Shown: piece after piece, positions 34,395 through 43,262 of the stretch
Layout of the letters: each line of letters begins with the position of its first letter
How positions within the stretch are numbered: the first letter of the stretch is position 1
Assembly: GCA_023667095.1 (NCBI GenBank)
Contig: JAMPAT010000010.1
Coordinates: forward strand, 1-64,000
From: Bacteroidales bacterium
Lineage (GTDB): Bacteria > Bacteroidota > Bacteroidia > Bacteroidales > UBA932
Reading direction: 5' to 3'
Length of the DNA stretch: 64,000 nt
Notes under the pieces: generated by a model
Seen by the model: the letters and a program-made list of their open reading frames with translations, nothing else
Database searches by the model: none
Told to the model about the DNA's origin: nothing
Translations under genes and position numbers: made by a program

Positions 34395-37300
34395 ATGGAT
34401 AAAAAGAAATTCAATTTGTGGAACAGGCTGTCTGCTGTAGCTGTCTTTATCGTGGCTTCAGTGACATACCTGATGACCATTGAGCCTACCGCGTCATTCT
34501 GGGACTGCGGAGAGTTTATCGCCTCGTCATATAAGCTTGAAGTGGGGCATCCTCCTGGGAACCCTGTGTTCCAGCTTATTGCAAGGTTCTTTACAATGTT
34601 TACGGACAATATGCATGCAGCCATTGCTGTCAATGCGATGAATGCGATATGCTCGGCCTTGACGATATTTTTCCTGTATCTGACAATAGTCTTTCTTGCG
34701 AAGAGGCTGATGAAGCCGTCCGGGGACGGAACCTATACAGCAGGGAAGGCTATAGCGGTATTCGGTTCTGGCGTAGTCGGGTCGCTCGCATACTGCTTTT
34801 CGGATACATTCTGGTTCTCTGCAGTGGAGGGAGAGGTCTATGCCATGTCGTCACTGTTTACCGCACTTGTCTTCTGGGCTATGACAAAATGGTACGAACA
34901 GGCTGATGAACCGTATGCCAACAGGTGGATTGTCCTGATTTCTTTCCTCATGGGACTTTCAATCGGAGTGCATCTGCTTAACCTGCTTGCTATTCCTGCC
35001 CTTGTGTTCCTGTTCTATTACAGGAAGAGGGAGGATGGCCGCTATACATTCAAGGACTATGTCAGGATTTTTGCCGTTGCCTGTGTGATCCTTGCGCTTA
35101 TCCTCTTTGTTGTAATACCTTATCTTCCGAAGACGGCAGCGTATGTTGACCTTTTCTTTGTGAATGTCCTCGGGCTTCCGTTCAATTCCGGTGCGGCATT
35201 CTTTATGGCAGCCCTGCTTGCACTGTGCTTCTGGGGCATGTTCCATACATTGAAGACGGGCAAGGTATTCCTGAATACTGCCCTGCTTTGCTTTACTGCG
35301 ATTATCATAGGCTTCTCCATATTCTCAATCGTCATAATACGCTCCTCAGTAAAGACTCCGACCAATGAGTACCAGCCGGACAATCCGTTTACGCTTGTGC
35401 GCTATCTCGGACGTGAGCAGTATGGAAGCAATCCTCTGGTCTATGGCCAGTATTTCGGTGCACCATACGATGTTGAGGTCCCTAAATACTGGACTCCTAT
35501 GAACGGTAAATATATCAAGGCTGACGGGCAGATGACATATAAGTTCAAGCCGGAAGGAAAGATGCTGTTTCCGCGTATGTGGGCAAGCTCCCCTGACGGA
35601 CGCTATGAGGAGTTCTATGAGAGCTATATGAACGGGCGTGGAAAGTCTATAAGGGGTACAGAATACAAGAAGCCAAGTTTCTTCGATAACCTTGCGTTTT
35701 TCTTTGACTACCAGCTCAACTGGATGTACTGGCGATATTTCATGTGGAATTTTGCCGGACGCCAGAATGAAATACACAGCCCTTCGCCTGGAGATATATT
35801 CATCGGCAACTGGGAAAGCGGAATACCTGTTATTGACCAGCTCAGGTTAGGTGACCAGAGCGATGCCCCTGCATATCTCAAGGAGAACAAGGGAAAGAAC
35901 CATTATTATATGCTCCCTCTGCTTCTTGGCATAATTGGAATCTTTTTCCAGTTCGGACGTGACAAGAGGGGCTGCTGGGTTACATTCCTGCTGTTTTTCA
36001 TGACTGGAATAGCTGTCGTCCTGTACCTTAACCAGCCGCCTTACCAGGTGCGTGAGAGGGATTATGCATATGCCGGCTCATTCTATGCGTTCAGCATCTG
36101 GATCGGTCTGGCTGTAGTGGCTGCATATTCATGGATTTCCGATTTGCTCGCAAGGTCAGGAAAGGTCTCCTCAGGAGCGTCTGTTGCTGCTGCTTCTGCG
36201 GTTTCCCTGCTTTTCCTCGGTGTGCCTGCGCTTATGGCGCAGCAGAACTGGGATGACCATGACAGGAGCAACAGGTACACATCTGTCGAGATGGCGCGTA
36301 ACTACCTTAATTCGGTAGGTCCGGACGGTATTCTGATTACGCATGGAGACAATGATACATTCCCTCTCTGGTATGCCCAGGAGGTAGAGGGTGTGCGTAC
36401 CGATGTACGAATCTGCAATACCTCGCTCCTTGGTACGGACTGGCATATCGACCAGATGAAATATGCATGCAACGAGTCCGCTCCGCTTCCGCTTACAGTC
36501 GGCCTTGACCAATATCTATATGGTACCAATGAGGCCGTTTACCTATATGATACGCGAGAGACTGTGATTTCCATAGCTGATGTGATGAAAGTCTTCAGGG
36601 ATCCCCGTGCCAAGGTGCAGCTTTCCAGCGGAAAGAAGGTTGACTACATCATGTCAAGGAAAATCAGTGTTCCTGTAAACAAGGAGAATATTCTCAGAAG
36701 CGGTATCCTGGCAGAAAAGTATGCGGACATGATTCCGGATGAGATTATCCTCACTATGTCCAAGGACAAATATTATATCACAAAGCCGGAGCTGTTTATG
36801 CTTGACCTGCTTTCCAACTATCAGTGGGACAGGCCTATAAATATGCTGAATATGGGCGGTGACATCAATATAGGGATAAAGGACTATCTGATGTATGAAG
36901 GCTTCTCCTTCAAGCTTGTCCCGATAAAGAACAGGACAAGACAGGTCGAGATCGGATTTGCTGACCCTGAGGACCTCTATTACAAGATGACAGAGGTCTA
37001 TTCATGGGATGCCCTCAAGAGGACTGACTATTTTGTTGATTACCAGAACCTGTATACATTCTGCGGAGTTATGTCGCAGAGGGGGCTTTTTGTGAATGCA
37101 GCAAAGGAGATGCTGAAAGACGGCAGGCCGGACAGGGCCATCGGGTTGCTTGACAAATGCCAGGAGTGCGTCCCTGTCGAGAATTTCCCTCTCAACATGT
37201 CATACCTTGGATTCATCAATGAGCATAATATATTTGACATGATTTCCACATATTTCATTGCAGGTGCACCAGAAAAGGCTGTCGACCTTGCAGAGAGGTT

Positions 37301-37487
37301 TGCTGTTGAGATTCAGGAGTCTGCGCTGTTCTACCTTGAATTCTATGACTATGCGAAATCTGAGTTCAATGAGACGTGCAAATATATGTATTACCTTGCT
37401 GACATATTGAAGCAGAACGGCTATGCTGAGAAAGGGGATGAAATGGAGAAGTCTCTTGAGGATATGGTAAAGGCAATGTCAGAATAG
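34395..37487 (+). CDS. DUF2723 membrane protein, putative protein O-mannosyltransferase relative
   Basis: The 1030-residue protein has a polytopic N-terminal half starting with VTYLMTIEPTASFWDCGEFI, with the conserved D-C-G-E motif and GHPPGNPVFQLIARFF. It then has a large soluble part, including GPDGILITHGDNDTFPLWYA, and a helical C-terminal region. DUF2723 proteins belong to the GT-C fold group and are thought to transfer sugars from lipid carriers. In Bacteroidetes they are nearly universal and roughly a thousand residues long, as here. Substrate and acceptor are unknown. It overlaps the tail of its neighbour's ribosome-binding area by having its stop just before the DUF456 start. Confidence 0.85.
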   Translation: MDKKKFNLWNRLSAVAVFIVASVTYLMTIEPTASFWDCGEFIASSYKLEVGHPPGNPVFQLIARFFTMFTDNMHAAIAVNAMNAICSALTIFFLYLTIVFLAKRLMKPSGDGTYTAGKAIAVFGSGVVGSLAYCFSDTFWFSAVEGEVYAMSSLFTALVFWAMTKWYEQADEPYANRWIVLISFLMGLSIGVHLLNLLAIPALVFLFYYRKREDGRYTFKDYVRIFAVACVILALILFVVIPYLPKTAAYVDLFFVNVLGLPFNSGAAFFMAALLALCFWGMFHTLKTGKVFLNTALLCFTAIIIGFSIFSIVIIRSSVKTPTNEYQPDNPFTLVRYLGREQYGSNPLVYGQYFGAPYDVEVPKYWTPMNGKYIKADGQMTYKFKPEGKMLFPRMWASSPDGRYEEFYESYMNGRGKSIRGTEYKKPSFFDNLAFFFDYQLNWMYWRYFMWNFAGRQNEIHSPSPGDIFIGNWESGIPVIDQLRLGDQSDAPAYLKENKGKNHYYMLPLLLGIIGIFFQFGRDKRGCWVTFLLFFMTGIAVVLYLNQPPYQVRERDYAYAGSFYAFSIWIGLAVVAAYSWISDLLARSGKVSSGASVAAASAVSLLFLGVPALMAQQNWDDHDRSNRYTSVEMARNYLNSVGPDGILITHGDNDTFPLWYAQEVEGVRTDVRICNTSLLGTDWHIDQMKYACNESAPLPLTVGLDQYLYGTNEAVYLYDTRETVISIADVMKVFRDPRAKVQLSSGKKVDYIMSRKISVPVNKENILRSGILAEKYADMIPDEIILTMSKDKYYITKPELFMLDLLSNYQWDRPINMLNMGGDINIGIKDYLMYEGFSFKLVPIKNRTRQVEIGFADPEDLYYKMTEVYSWDALKRTDYFVDYQNLYTFCGVMSQRGLFVNAAKEMLKDGRPDRAIGLLDKCQECVPVENFPLNMSYLGFINEHNIFDMISTYFIAGAPEKAVDLAERFAVEIQESALFYLEFYDYAKSEFNETCKYMYYLADILKQNGYAEKGDEMEKSLEDMVKAMSE

Positions 37488-37489
37488 TG

Positions 37490-37984
37490 ATGGCTATGGA
37501 TATCCTGGTATCGGTATTGGCTGTACTGGCTGGAGTCGCAGGAATTGTCGGGAGCATTGTCCCTGTCCTTCCTGGTCCTCCGGTAAGCTGGATAGGGCTT
37601 CTGCTGCTCTATTTCTGGGGAGGGACAAATGGGGCTGGCGAGAGGATGTCGACAGCGACCCTTCTTGTCTGGCTGGCGATAGTCATTGCAGTTGTGGTGA
37701 TTGACTATCTTGTCCCGATTTATTTTACAAAACTGACGGGCGGTAGCAGATATGCTTCAAGGGGTGCTATGGCAGGGCTTGTTGCCGGTCTGCTGGCACC
37801 TCCGGTCGGGATGATTGCCGGCTCTTTCCTCGGGGCATTCCTGGCAGAACTCATATATGCCGGCAAAGGTGCCGGAGGGGCATTGAAGTCCGCCTTCGGT
37901 TCTTTCCTCGGTTTCCTTGCAGGGACAGGGATGAAACTTGTCACTACAGGGGTAATGATGTATTATATAATAGTGTACCTGTAG
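37490..37984 (+). CDS. DUF456 membrane protein
   Basis: The protein of about 164 residues is very hydrophobic, with the DUF456 motifs GSIVPVLPGPPVSWIGLLLL near the N-terminus and glycine-rich helices (GAMAGLVAGLLAPPVGMIAG). The function of the family is not known. The start is taken as ATG 37490, 2 nt after the previous stop; GTG 37487 is an alternative. It probably forms an operon with DUF2723. Confidence 0.85.
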   Translation: MAMDILVSVLAVLAGVAGIVGSIVPVLPGPPVSWIGLLLLYFWGGTNGAGERMSTATLLVWLAIVIAVVVIDYLVPIYFTKLTGGSRYASRGAMAGLVAGLLAPPVGMIAGSFLGAFLAELIYAGKGAGGALKSAFGSFLGFLAGTGMKLVTTGVMMYYIIVYL

Positions 37985-38021
37985 CTGTCAGAGGCGGCTG
38001 CCGGAAAATGTTTTGAAAGAT

Positions 38022-38960
38022 ATGGCTATGACAATAGAATCACCGGGAGAGTTCTGGAAAGACTATGAACTGGTGGATTCCGGAAATTTTGAGAAACTGG
38101 AGCGTTTTGGACGCTATTATCTGTCGCGTCCTGAGCCTAAGGCATTGTGGGACAAGACTCTCTCTGAGGCTGAATGGAAAAGGCTGACGCATGTCAACTT
38201 CAGGCCTGGGGCCGGCTTTGGCAAGGCAGGGAAAGAGGACAGCGGAACGTGGGAGAGAATGAAGAAAATGGATGACCAGTGGGTAATCCGTTATAATGGA
38301 GGGCAGCCAGGGCTTGATTTCTCACTGCGTCTCGGCCTGACTTCGTTCAAGCATGTCGGAGTCTTTCCTGAGCAGTCCTCAAACTGGGAATATATCTACA
38401 GACATACTTCAGAGCTGGTCGCAAAGGCAAAGGCAGAAGGTTTGCCAAGGCCAAAGGTACTCAACCTGTTTGCCTATACCGGAGCTGCATCATTGGCGGC
38501 AAAGGCTGCCGGTGCGGATGTGACGCATCTTGACTCTGTCCGCCAGGTCGTTACATGGGCACGCCAGAACATGGAGATAAGCCGCCTTGACAATGTGCGC
38601 TGGGTCGTGGAGGATGCACTGAAATTTGCACGCCGCGAGGCAAAGCGAGGCAATGTCTACCAGGGAATAATCCTCGATCCCCCTGCATACGGACATGGCC
38701 CGGACGGGGAGAAGTGGAAACTGGATGAGTGCCTGTATGATATGCTGAAATGTGTCAGTGCCATACTCGCACCGGTAGACAGCTTTATGGTGCTGAACCT
38801 GTATTCCAACGGATATTCCGCTGTCCTTGGTGAAACCCTTGTCAAGGAGGCATTCTGCCTTAAGACGGGATATAGAAGCATTGACTGCGGAGAACTTGTC
38901 CTGCATGATTCATACGGGAAAAACCTTCCGCTCAGCGTATTTGTACGGCTGGCGAGATAG
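38022..38960 (+). CDS. Class I SAM-dependent RNA methyltransferase (RlmI-like)
   Basis: The protein has an N-terminal substrate part (DSGNFEKLERFGRYYLSRPE) and a Rossmann methyltransferase domain with KVLNLFAYTGAASLAAKAAG, VTHLDSVRQVVTWARQNMEI and the catalytic-region IILDPPAYGHG. This set is like RlmI/RlmK-type 23S rRNA cytosine methyltransferases. ATG 38022 is preferred to the TTG at 38013. It follows the DUF456 gene by 37 nt. Confidence 0.85.
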   Translation: MAMTIESPGEFWKDYELVDSGNFEKLERFGRYYLSRPEPKALWDKTLSEAEWKRLTHVNFRPGAGFGKAGKEDSGTWERMKKMDDQWVIRYNGGQPGLDFSLRLGLTSFKHVGVFPEQSSNWEYIYRHTSELVAKAKAEGLPRPKVLNLFAYTGAASLAAKAAGADVTHLDSVRQVVTWARQNMEISRLDNVRWVVEDALKFARREAKRGNVYQGIILDPPAYGHGPDGEKWKLDECLYDMLKCVSAILAPVDSFMVLNLYSNGYSAVLGETLVKEAFCLKTGYRSIDCGELVLHDSYGKNLPLSVFVRLAR

Positions 38961-38979
38961 GATTGCCTTTGTTCCCCGT

Positions 38980-40431
38980 CTATTCGTTTGCCATGGCTGC
39001 CTCCACATCATCTGCCTTGATAGGCAGGCGGAACGGTCCAAGGTGCCGTGCCCCGTCTGCTGTAATCAGCACGTCATCTTCAAGCCTGATGCCTCCGAAG
39101 TCGAAATATGTCTCCAGTTTTGGATAGTTGACGAATCCCTTGTCTGTGCCTTCTGCCTTCCATTTGCTGATAAGTGCAGGGACGAAATATATTCCCGGTT
39201 CGTCGGTCACGACATGTCCAGGACATAGGCGGCGTGCCATCCTTAGGCTGCCGAGTCCGAGCTGGGATGAACGTGTCTGGTCCTCATCATATCCGACAAG
39301 GTTCTCGCCGAGATCCTCCATGTCGTGCACATCGATTCCCATGTTGTGGCCGAGACCATGCGGCATGAACAGCCCGGCAATCCCTTCTGCAATCATGCTG
39401 TCTACATCTCCGCGTACAAGGTCAAGGCCTTTGAGCCCCTCGAGCATGTTCCTGGCTACTGCAAGGTGTACATCGCGGTATGTGACTCCTGGCCTTGACA
39501 GACTGAATGCAAGGGCATTGCAACTCTCGACAATGTCGTAGATGTCACGCTGTCTCTGTGTAAATTTGCCGCTGCAGGGGTATGTCCTTGTGAAGTCTGA
39601 TGCGTAATGCGTATTGCTTTCAGCTCCGGCGTCCACAAGGAGCAGATTGCCTGGAGTTATCACCATGTTGTGCGAATGGTTGTGGAGTGTCTCGCCATGC
39701 TGTGAAAGGATTGTTGTGAACGATACGCCCCATCCTTTGGCTATCGTTATGCCTTCCATTGCTCCGACTATGTCCTGCTCAAGAGTTCCTGCCTTGCATC
39801 TCATCCTGGCTACTGAATGCATGACGTAACCTAATTCACAGGCCTTGTCAATCTCCTCTATCTCGCATTGCTCCTTGATGAGCCTCATCGAGATGACTGC
39901 CTTTACAAGCTCTTCAGATGCTGTCCTGCCTGCTGTCCCAGTTACAGGTGAGACCTTACGGACATCCTCTGCGGGAATTCCGAGCAGGGAGGAAATCTTC
40001 ATTGTGTTGTAGTAGCGTGATGCCGGGAGGAAATGTATTGTCCTTCCCAGGCTGGCTGCAGCTTTGACCGCATTGTCAAATTCTGCAGCAGGTGCGCTAT
40101 GTTCCGCCCCTGTTGCATCTGCCTTCGAGCGGACAGTCGGCTGCGGCCCCATCCATATGATGTCATCAATGTCTACATCATTGCCGTACAGTGTTCCGGT
40201 GCCATTGTCGAGGTCGAGTATTGCCGCGAATCCCGGTTCATCGATTCCCCAATAGTAGAGGAAGGAGCTTTCCTGACGGAATTTATAGTCATTGCCCCTG
40301 TAGTTCTGCGGAGCCTCTGCATTGCCTATGAAAATTGCTATTCCTCGCCTGCCTTCCGGAGCGGTCTGTGCCATCTTCTCCAGCAGCGTGCTGCGTCTGT
40401 TCTGATAAATTTCCTTTTTAAACATTGCCAT
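38980..40431 (-). CDS. Aminopeptidase P family M24 metallopeptidase, short form
   Basis: The 483-residue protein is a two-domain Xaa-Pro aminopeptidase of the PepP type. The N-terminal domain has FIGNAEAPQNYRGNDYKFRQ, and the metal-binding C-terminal domain has LLLVDAGAESNTHYASDFTR, LFMPHGLGHNMGIDVHDME and VVTDEPGIYFVP. It differs from the longer M24 protein at 9765 in length and N-terminal domain number, so the two are unlikely to be recent duplicates. Cytoplasmic, with no signal. Confidence 0.92.
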   Translation of the reverse strand: MAMFKKEIYQNRRSTLLEKMAQTAPEGRRGIAIFIGNAEAPQNYRGNDYKFRQESSFLYYWGIDEPGFAAILDLDNGTGTLYGNDVDIDDIIWMGPQPTVRSKADATGAEHSAPAAEFDNAVKAAASLGRTIHFLPASRYYNTMKISSLLGIPAEDVRKVSPVTGTAGRTASEELVKAVISMRLIKEQCEIEEIDKACELGYVMHSVARMRCKAGTLEQDIVGAMEGITIAKGWGVSFTTILSQHGETLHNHSHNMVITPGNLLLVDAGAESNTHYASDFTRTYPCSGKFTQRQRDIYDIVESCNALAFSLSRPGVTYRDVHLAVARNMLEGLKGLDLVRGDVDSMIAEGIAGLFMPHGLGHNMGIDVHDMEDLGENLVGYDEDQTRSSQLGLGSLRMARRLCPGHVVTDEPGIYFVPALISKWKAEGTDKGFVNYPKLETYFDFGGIRLEDDVLITADGARHLGPFRLPIKADDVEAAMANE

Positions 40432-40513
40432 TGATTTTTAGACAAGACACAAACTTACATAAAATATGGGAAAAAAGTGCGCCTGTGCAGAAATATTTGT
40501 CTCCACATCTTTG

Positions 40514-40575
40514 AATCACATATTTCGCGCAGAAAATGTGATTACAATCACAAAATCCGCACGAAATATGTGATT
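40514..40575. repeat. 62-bp inverted repeat with four AATCACA units
   Basis: The outer arms AATCACATATTTCG (40514-40527) and CGAAATATGTGATT (40562-40575) are perfect reverse complements. Inside lie TGTGATT (40537-40543) and AATCACA (40546-40552). It may be a protein-binding array upstream of the aminopeptidase gene, or a folding RNA element. Confidence 0.75.
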
Positions 40576-40705
40576 TTTCTTGGAATGACGGGCCTTTGAG
40601 CGTTCCTTTGCCTATGGGCGACTGGCTCAAGGAACTGTTGTGATTGTGCAAATCGCGGTTTAGCTCCAGAATAGCAGACCTGATTTCCTGACAGAATTTT
40701 ACAAC

Positions 40706-40739
40706 AAGGTGACGACTCAAAAGCATGAGCCGTCACCTT
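40706..40739 (-). terminator. Terminator of the left SusCD arm
   Basis: AAGGTGACG (40706-40714) pairs with CGTCACCTT (40731-40739). It lies after the last minus-strand gene of the left arm. Confidence 0.65.
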
Positions 40740-40773
40740 TGTTCACCACATCGCTGCAAAAAAGTGTATGTAC

Positions 40774-41181
40774 CTAATAGACAATGATCCCGTCCGGGAT
40801 ACGGTCTACTTTTCTGTAGGTATAGGTCTCACCGGATGATGACATTGTCATGGTCCCGGAATCCACGCTGACCTCGTAGGAGGTGCTCCATGCTGACTTG
40901 TCGCTGTATGTCCCGCTCAATGTGCTTCCGCCGAGAGACCATGTACCGGTGTAGCTGCGGAAACTTCCGGCTCCGAGCTGCTGGTACATCGAAAATGACT
41001 TGTCGGAGCGGAACTCGATGTAGACATCAATGGTCTCGTCATCCACGATTGCTGCCTTTGTCGGCAAGTCTATGTTGATGAGATTCCATATTCCAGTTAT
41101 ATCCAATGGCTTGTCCGTATCCTTTTTACATCCGGACAGGCAAAAGAACAATACTGCAGAAATTAAAAAATATCGTTTCAT
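40774..41181 (-). CDS. Small lipocalin-like lipoprotein
   Basis: The 135-residue protein, counted from MKRYFLISAVLFFCLSGCKK, is a lipoprotein. Its body has ITGIWNLINIDLPTKA, an acid-rich strand and TYTGTWSLGGSTLSGTYSD-like repeats, as in small lipocalin-fold Bacteroidetes lipoproteins. It follows the S8 protease gene by 11 nt and ends the left arm. Its task is unknown; it may bind a product of the protease. Confidence 0.65.
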   Translation of the reverse strand: MKRYFLISAVLFFCLSGCKKDTDKPLDITGIWNLINIDLPTKAAIVDDETIDVYIEFRSDKSFSMYQQLGAGSFRSYTGTWSLGGSTLSGTYSDKSAWSTSYEVSVDSGTMTMSSSGETYTYRKVDRIPDGIIVY

Positions 41182-41192
41182 GCTAAATTGAA

Positions 41193-43196
41193 TTATAACC
41201 ATCCTCCATTGGATGAAATTGTACTTCTGGCAATTACGGATACTGTTTTTGAAACCTCCATGCCTCCCATTGTATTTTCATCTCCAAGGTTTGCCCCTCC
41301 GGCTATTGCCCGTACAACAAGCCTTGCGCATCCTGCCCTTTTCGGTTCAATATAAAGTTTTCCGTAACGTATTTCTGGTTCTGAATCCAAACCGAGCCTC
41401 TCTTTGTCGGAATCAGACATTTCAACTCCTATGTATGTAAGATTGTCAGATCCTCCTCCAAAATAATCCGCCAGGGAAATCCTTTTAGCAGCTCCGACCG
41501 CAACCTGAATACATGGTGTTCCTTCTATCTGCATAAGGAATTTCCATGCATCTATAGTCCCTGTTCCCATTTTGTTCCTATAATTATATAGGTTCATTGT
41601 TGTTTTGGACTGTTTGCTGCCCTCGAGATATTTTTCAATATCATTTACCGATGTAAGAAGCATTGCCCTGAATTCATCAAGAGTACATTGGCTGCCTATT
41701 TTTAACATGTAGGAAATGCCGAGTGCCGCGACTCCTGAAACATGTGGGCATGCCATCGATGTTCCCTGCATATAGCCATATCCGCTGGAAGAAATGGAGG
41801 CAGGAAGTGTAGAGAGCACCGTGGATTTTTCATTATAGCCAGTTCCTCCTGTATAGTATTCTCCTCCTGGAGCAGCTATATTGGACCCTGGCCCGTAGTT
41901 AGTATAATATGCCGGCATGTTATCTGATGCAAAAGATGTGACACAGATATAGTCACGATATGCGCCAGGATAGCCTGCCATGTCCTTGGAATCATTTCCG
42001 GAAGCAAAAATGACAATCCCTCCGTCCACAGCATCATTGTTCCTTGTGTCCATGAAATATCTTATGGCATTGTATAGTATAGATGCTCCTGCTTTGAATT
42101 GCGCATCAGAAGTAATGCTTCCTGCATCATATCCCCATGAGCACTGTGCTATTGAAGCTCCGTTGTCTGCTGCATACACGAATGCTTCTGCTGCAATTGA
42201 TGCAGTGCCCCCTTGCTTCCCCACAAAAATCTGGCATGACATTATCTTCACTCCATCATTGTTGCCGCTGCCTCCTGCAATGCCGCATACGCCTGTATTG
42301 TTGTTATTCACAGCGGCAATTGTTCCTGCAACATGGGTTCCATGCCCGGAGTCATCATCACTGGCATCCCATGTGATGGCACCTCCCCGGACAAAGTTAT
42401 AGCCATAAAGGTCATCCTTATATCCATTGCCGTCATCATCTGTTCCGTAAATTCCTGTAGCTTCTGCTGTATTCACCCACATGTTCTGCTGTAAATCCGG
42501 ATGTGAATAGCATACGCCTTCATCAAGTACGGCTATAATGACAGACGGGTCTCCAGTGGTCAGTTCCCACGCAGGTGCAACATTGATATCTGCTCCAGAC
42601 TTTACTGTCGGTGCAATTCCTAAATCACCGTTGTTGATGTAGTGCCATTGGTCCACCAGGCCAGGATCGTTGAATCCATGTCCGGCTGCCTTTGTCTGGA
42701 CCACAGATGGGTTATAAGGATGAGATATGCCGTCAGAAGCCTTTTTAAGCCTTGTGTTGAACTGTATATGGCAGACGTCAGAAATAGGTGCAAACCTTTG
42801 TGCAACAGCCTTGACATCATCTGTTTCAGAAAATGTTATTTCAAACCATCTGTGCATTCCATATGCCCTGGCCTTTTCAATTTTGCCCGGAACATCAGGA
42901 AACACCCTTCTGATAGAACATTCCCCAAGGCTGGACATTGCTGCCGCAATTTCAGGAATATCCATGGTGCAGCATCCGGAATCTGTTGAGATTCGATCTG
43001 CAACATTTTCATCAAGGAACAGGAGGAGAGAGCCTTTCTCTGCATTTTCAGGAGAGTTGACAGCCTTTGTTGCCAGCATCTGCTCCTCAATAGTCATATT
43101 GCTGGATTCATGTCCATTGTCAAAAGTGATTTCTTCAGAACATCCACAGATTGTTGCAGTGAAAAAAATGAAAAATAATGACCGGTATCTATGCAT
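41193..43196 (-). CDS. S8 subtilisin-like protease lipoprotein, left arm
   Basis: The 667-residue protein has a lipobox (TICGCS, Cys19) and a propeptide-like region to about residue 175. The subtilisin domain contains the whole triad: D225 (IAVLDEGVCYSHPDL), H285 (GHGTHVAGT) and S480 (GTSMACPHVSG), with the oxyanion region SGNDSKDMAG. A small beta-rich end follows, without a T9SS-type C-terminal domain. It is likely an outer-membrane-attached protease that supplies peptides to the SusC/SusD pair encoded upstream. The right arm has its own S8 protease. Confidence 0.9.
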   Translation of the reverse strand: MHRYRSLFFIFFTATICGCSEEITFDNGHESSNMTIEEQMLATKAVNSPENAEKGSLLLFLDENVADRISTDSGCCTMDIPEIAAAMSSLGECSIRRVFPDVPGKIEKARAYGMHRWFEITFSETDDVKAVAQRFAPISDVCHIQFNTRLKKASDGISHPYNPSVVQTKAAGHGFNDPGLVDQWHYINNGDLGIAPTVKSGADINVAPAWELTTGDPSVIIAVLDEGVCYSHPDLQQNMWVNTAEATGIYGTDDDGNGYKDDLYGYNFVRGGAITWDASDDDSGHGTHVAGTIAAVNNNNTGVCGIAGGSGNNDGVKIMSCQIFVGKQGGTASIAAEAFVYAADNGASIAQCSWGYDAGSITSDAQFKAGASILYNAIRYFMDTRNNDAVDGGIVIFASGNDSKDMAGYPGAYRDYICVTSFASDNMPAYYTNYGPGSNIAAPGGEYYTGGTGYNEKSTVLSTLPASISSSGYGYMQGTSMACPHVSGVAALGISYMLKIGSQCTLDEFRAMLLTSVNDIEKYLEGSKQSKTTMNLYNYRNKMGTGTIDAWKFLMQIEGTPCIQVAVGAAKRISLADYFGGGSDNLTYIGVEMSDSDKERLGLDSEPEIRYGKLYIEPKRAGCARLVVRAIAGGANLGDENTMGGMEVSKTVSVIARSTISSNGGWL

Positions 43197-43262
43197 TTCC
43201 GATAAAGCATTAAAGGGTTGGCCTTAAATGGCCAACCCAATTAAACTTAATGTTGTTGTGTC

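Larger units (their letters stand above)
40432..40773. other. Intergenic region with long palindrome
   Basis: No gene is supported. It holds a long inverted repeat (40514-40575) built from four AATCACA/TGTGATT units and the terminator-like hairpin at 40706-40739. Genes on both sides are on the minus strand. Confidence 0.65.

Noticed and set aside
40418..40726. Minus-strand frame of 102 codons before the aminopeptidase gene
   Set aside because: It runs through the AATCACA palindrome and the terminator and shows no domain or signal.
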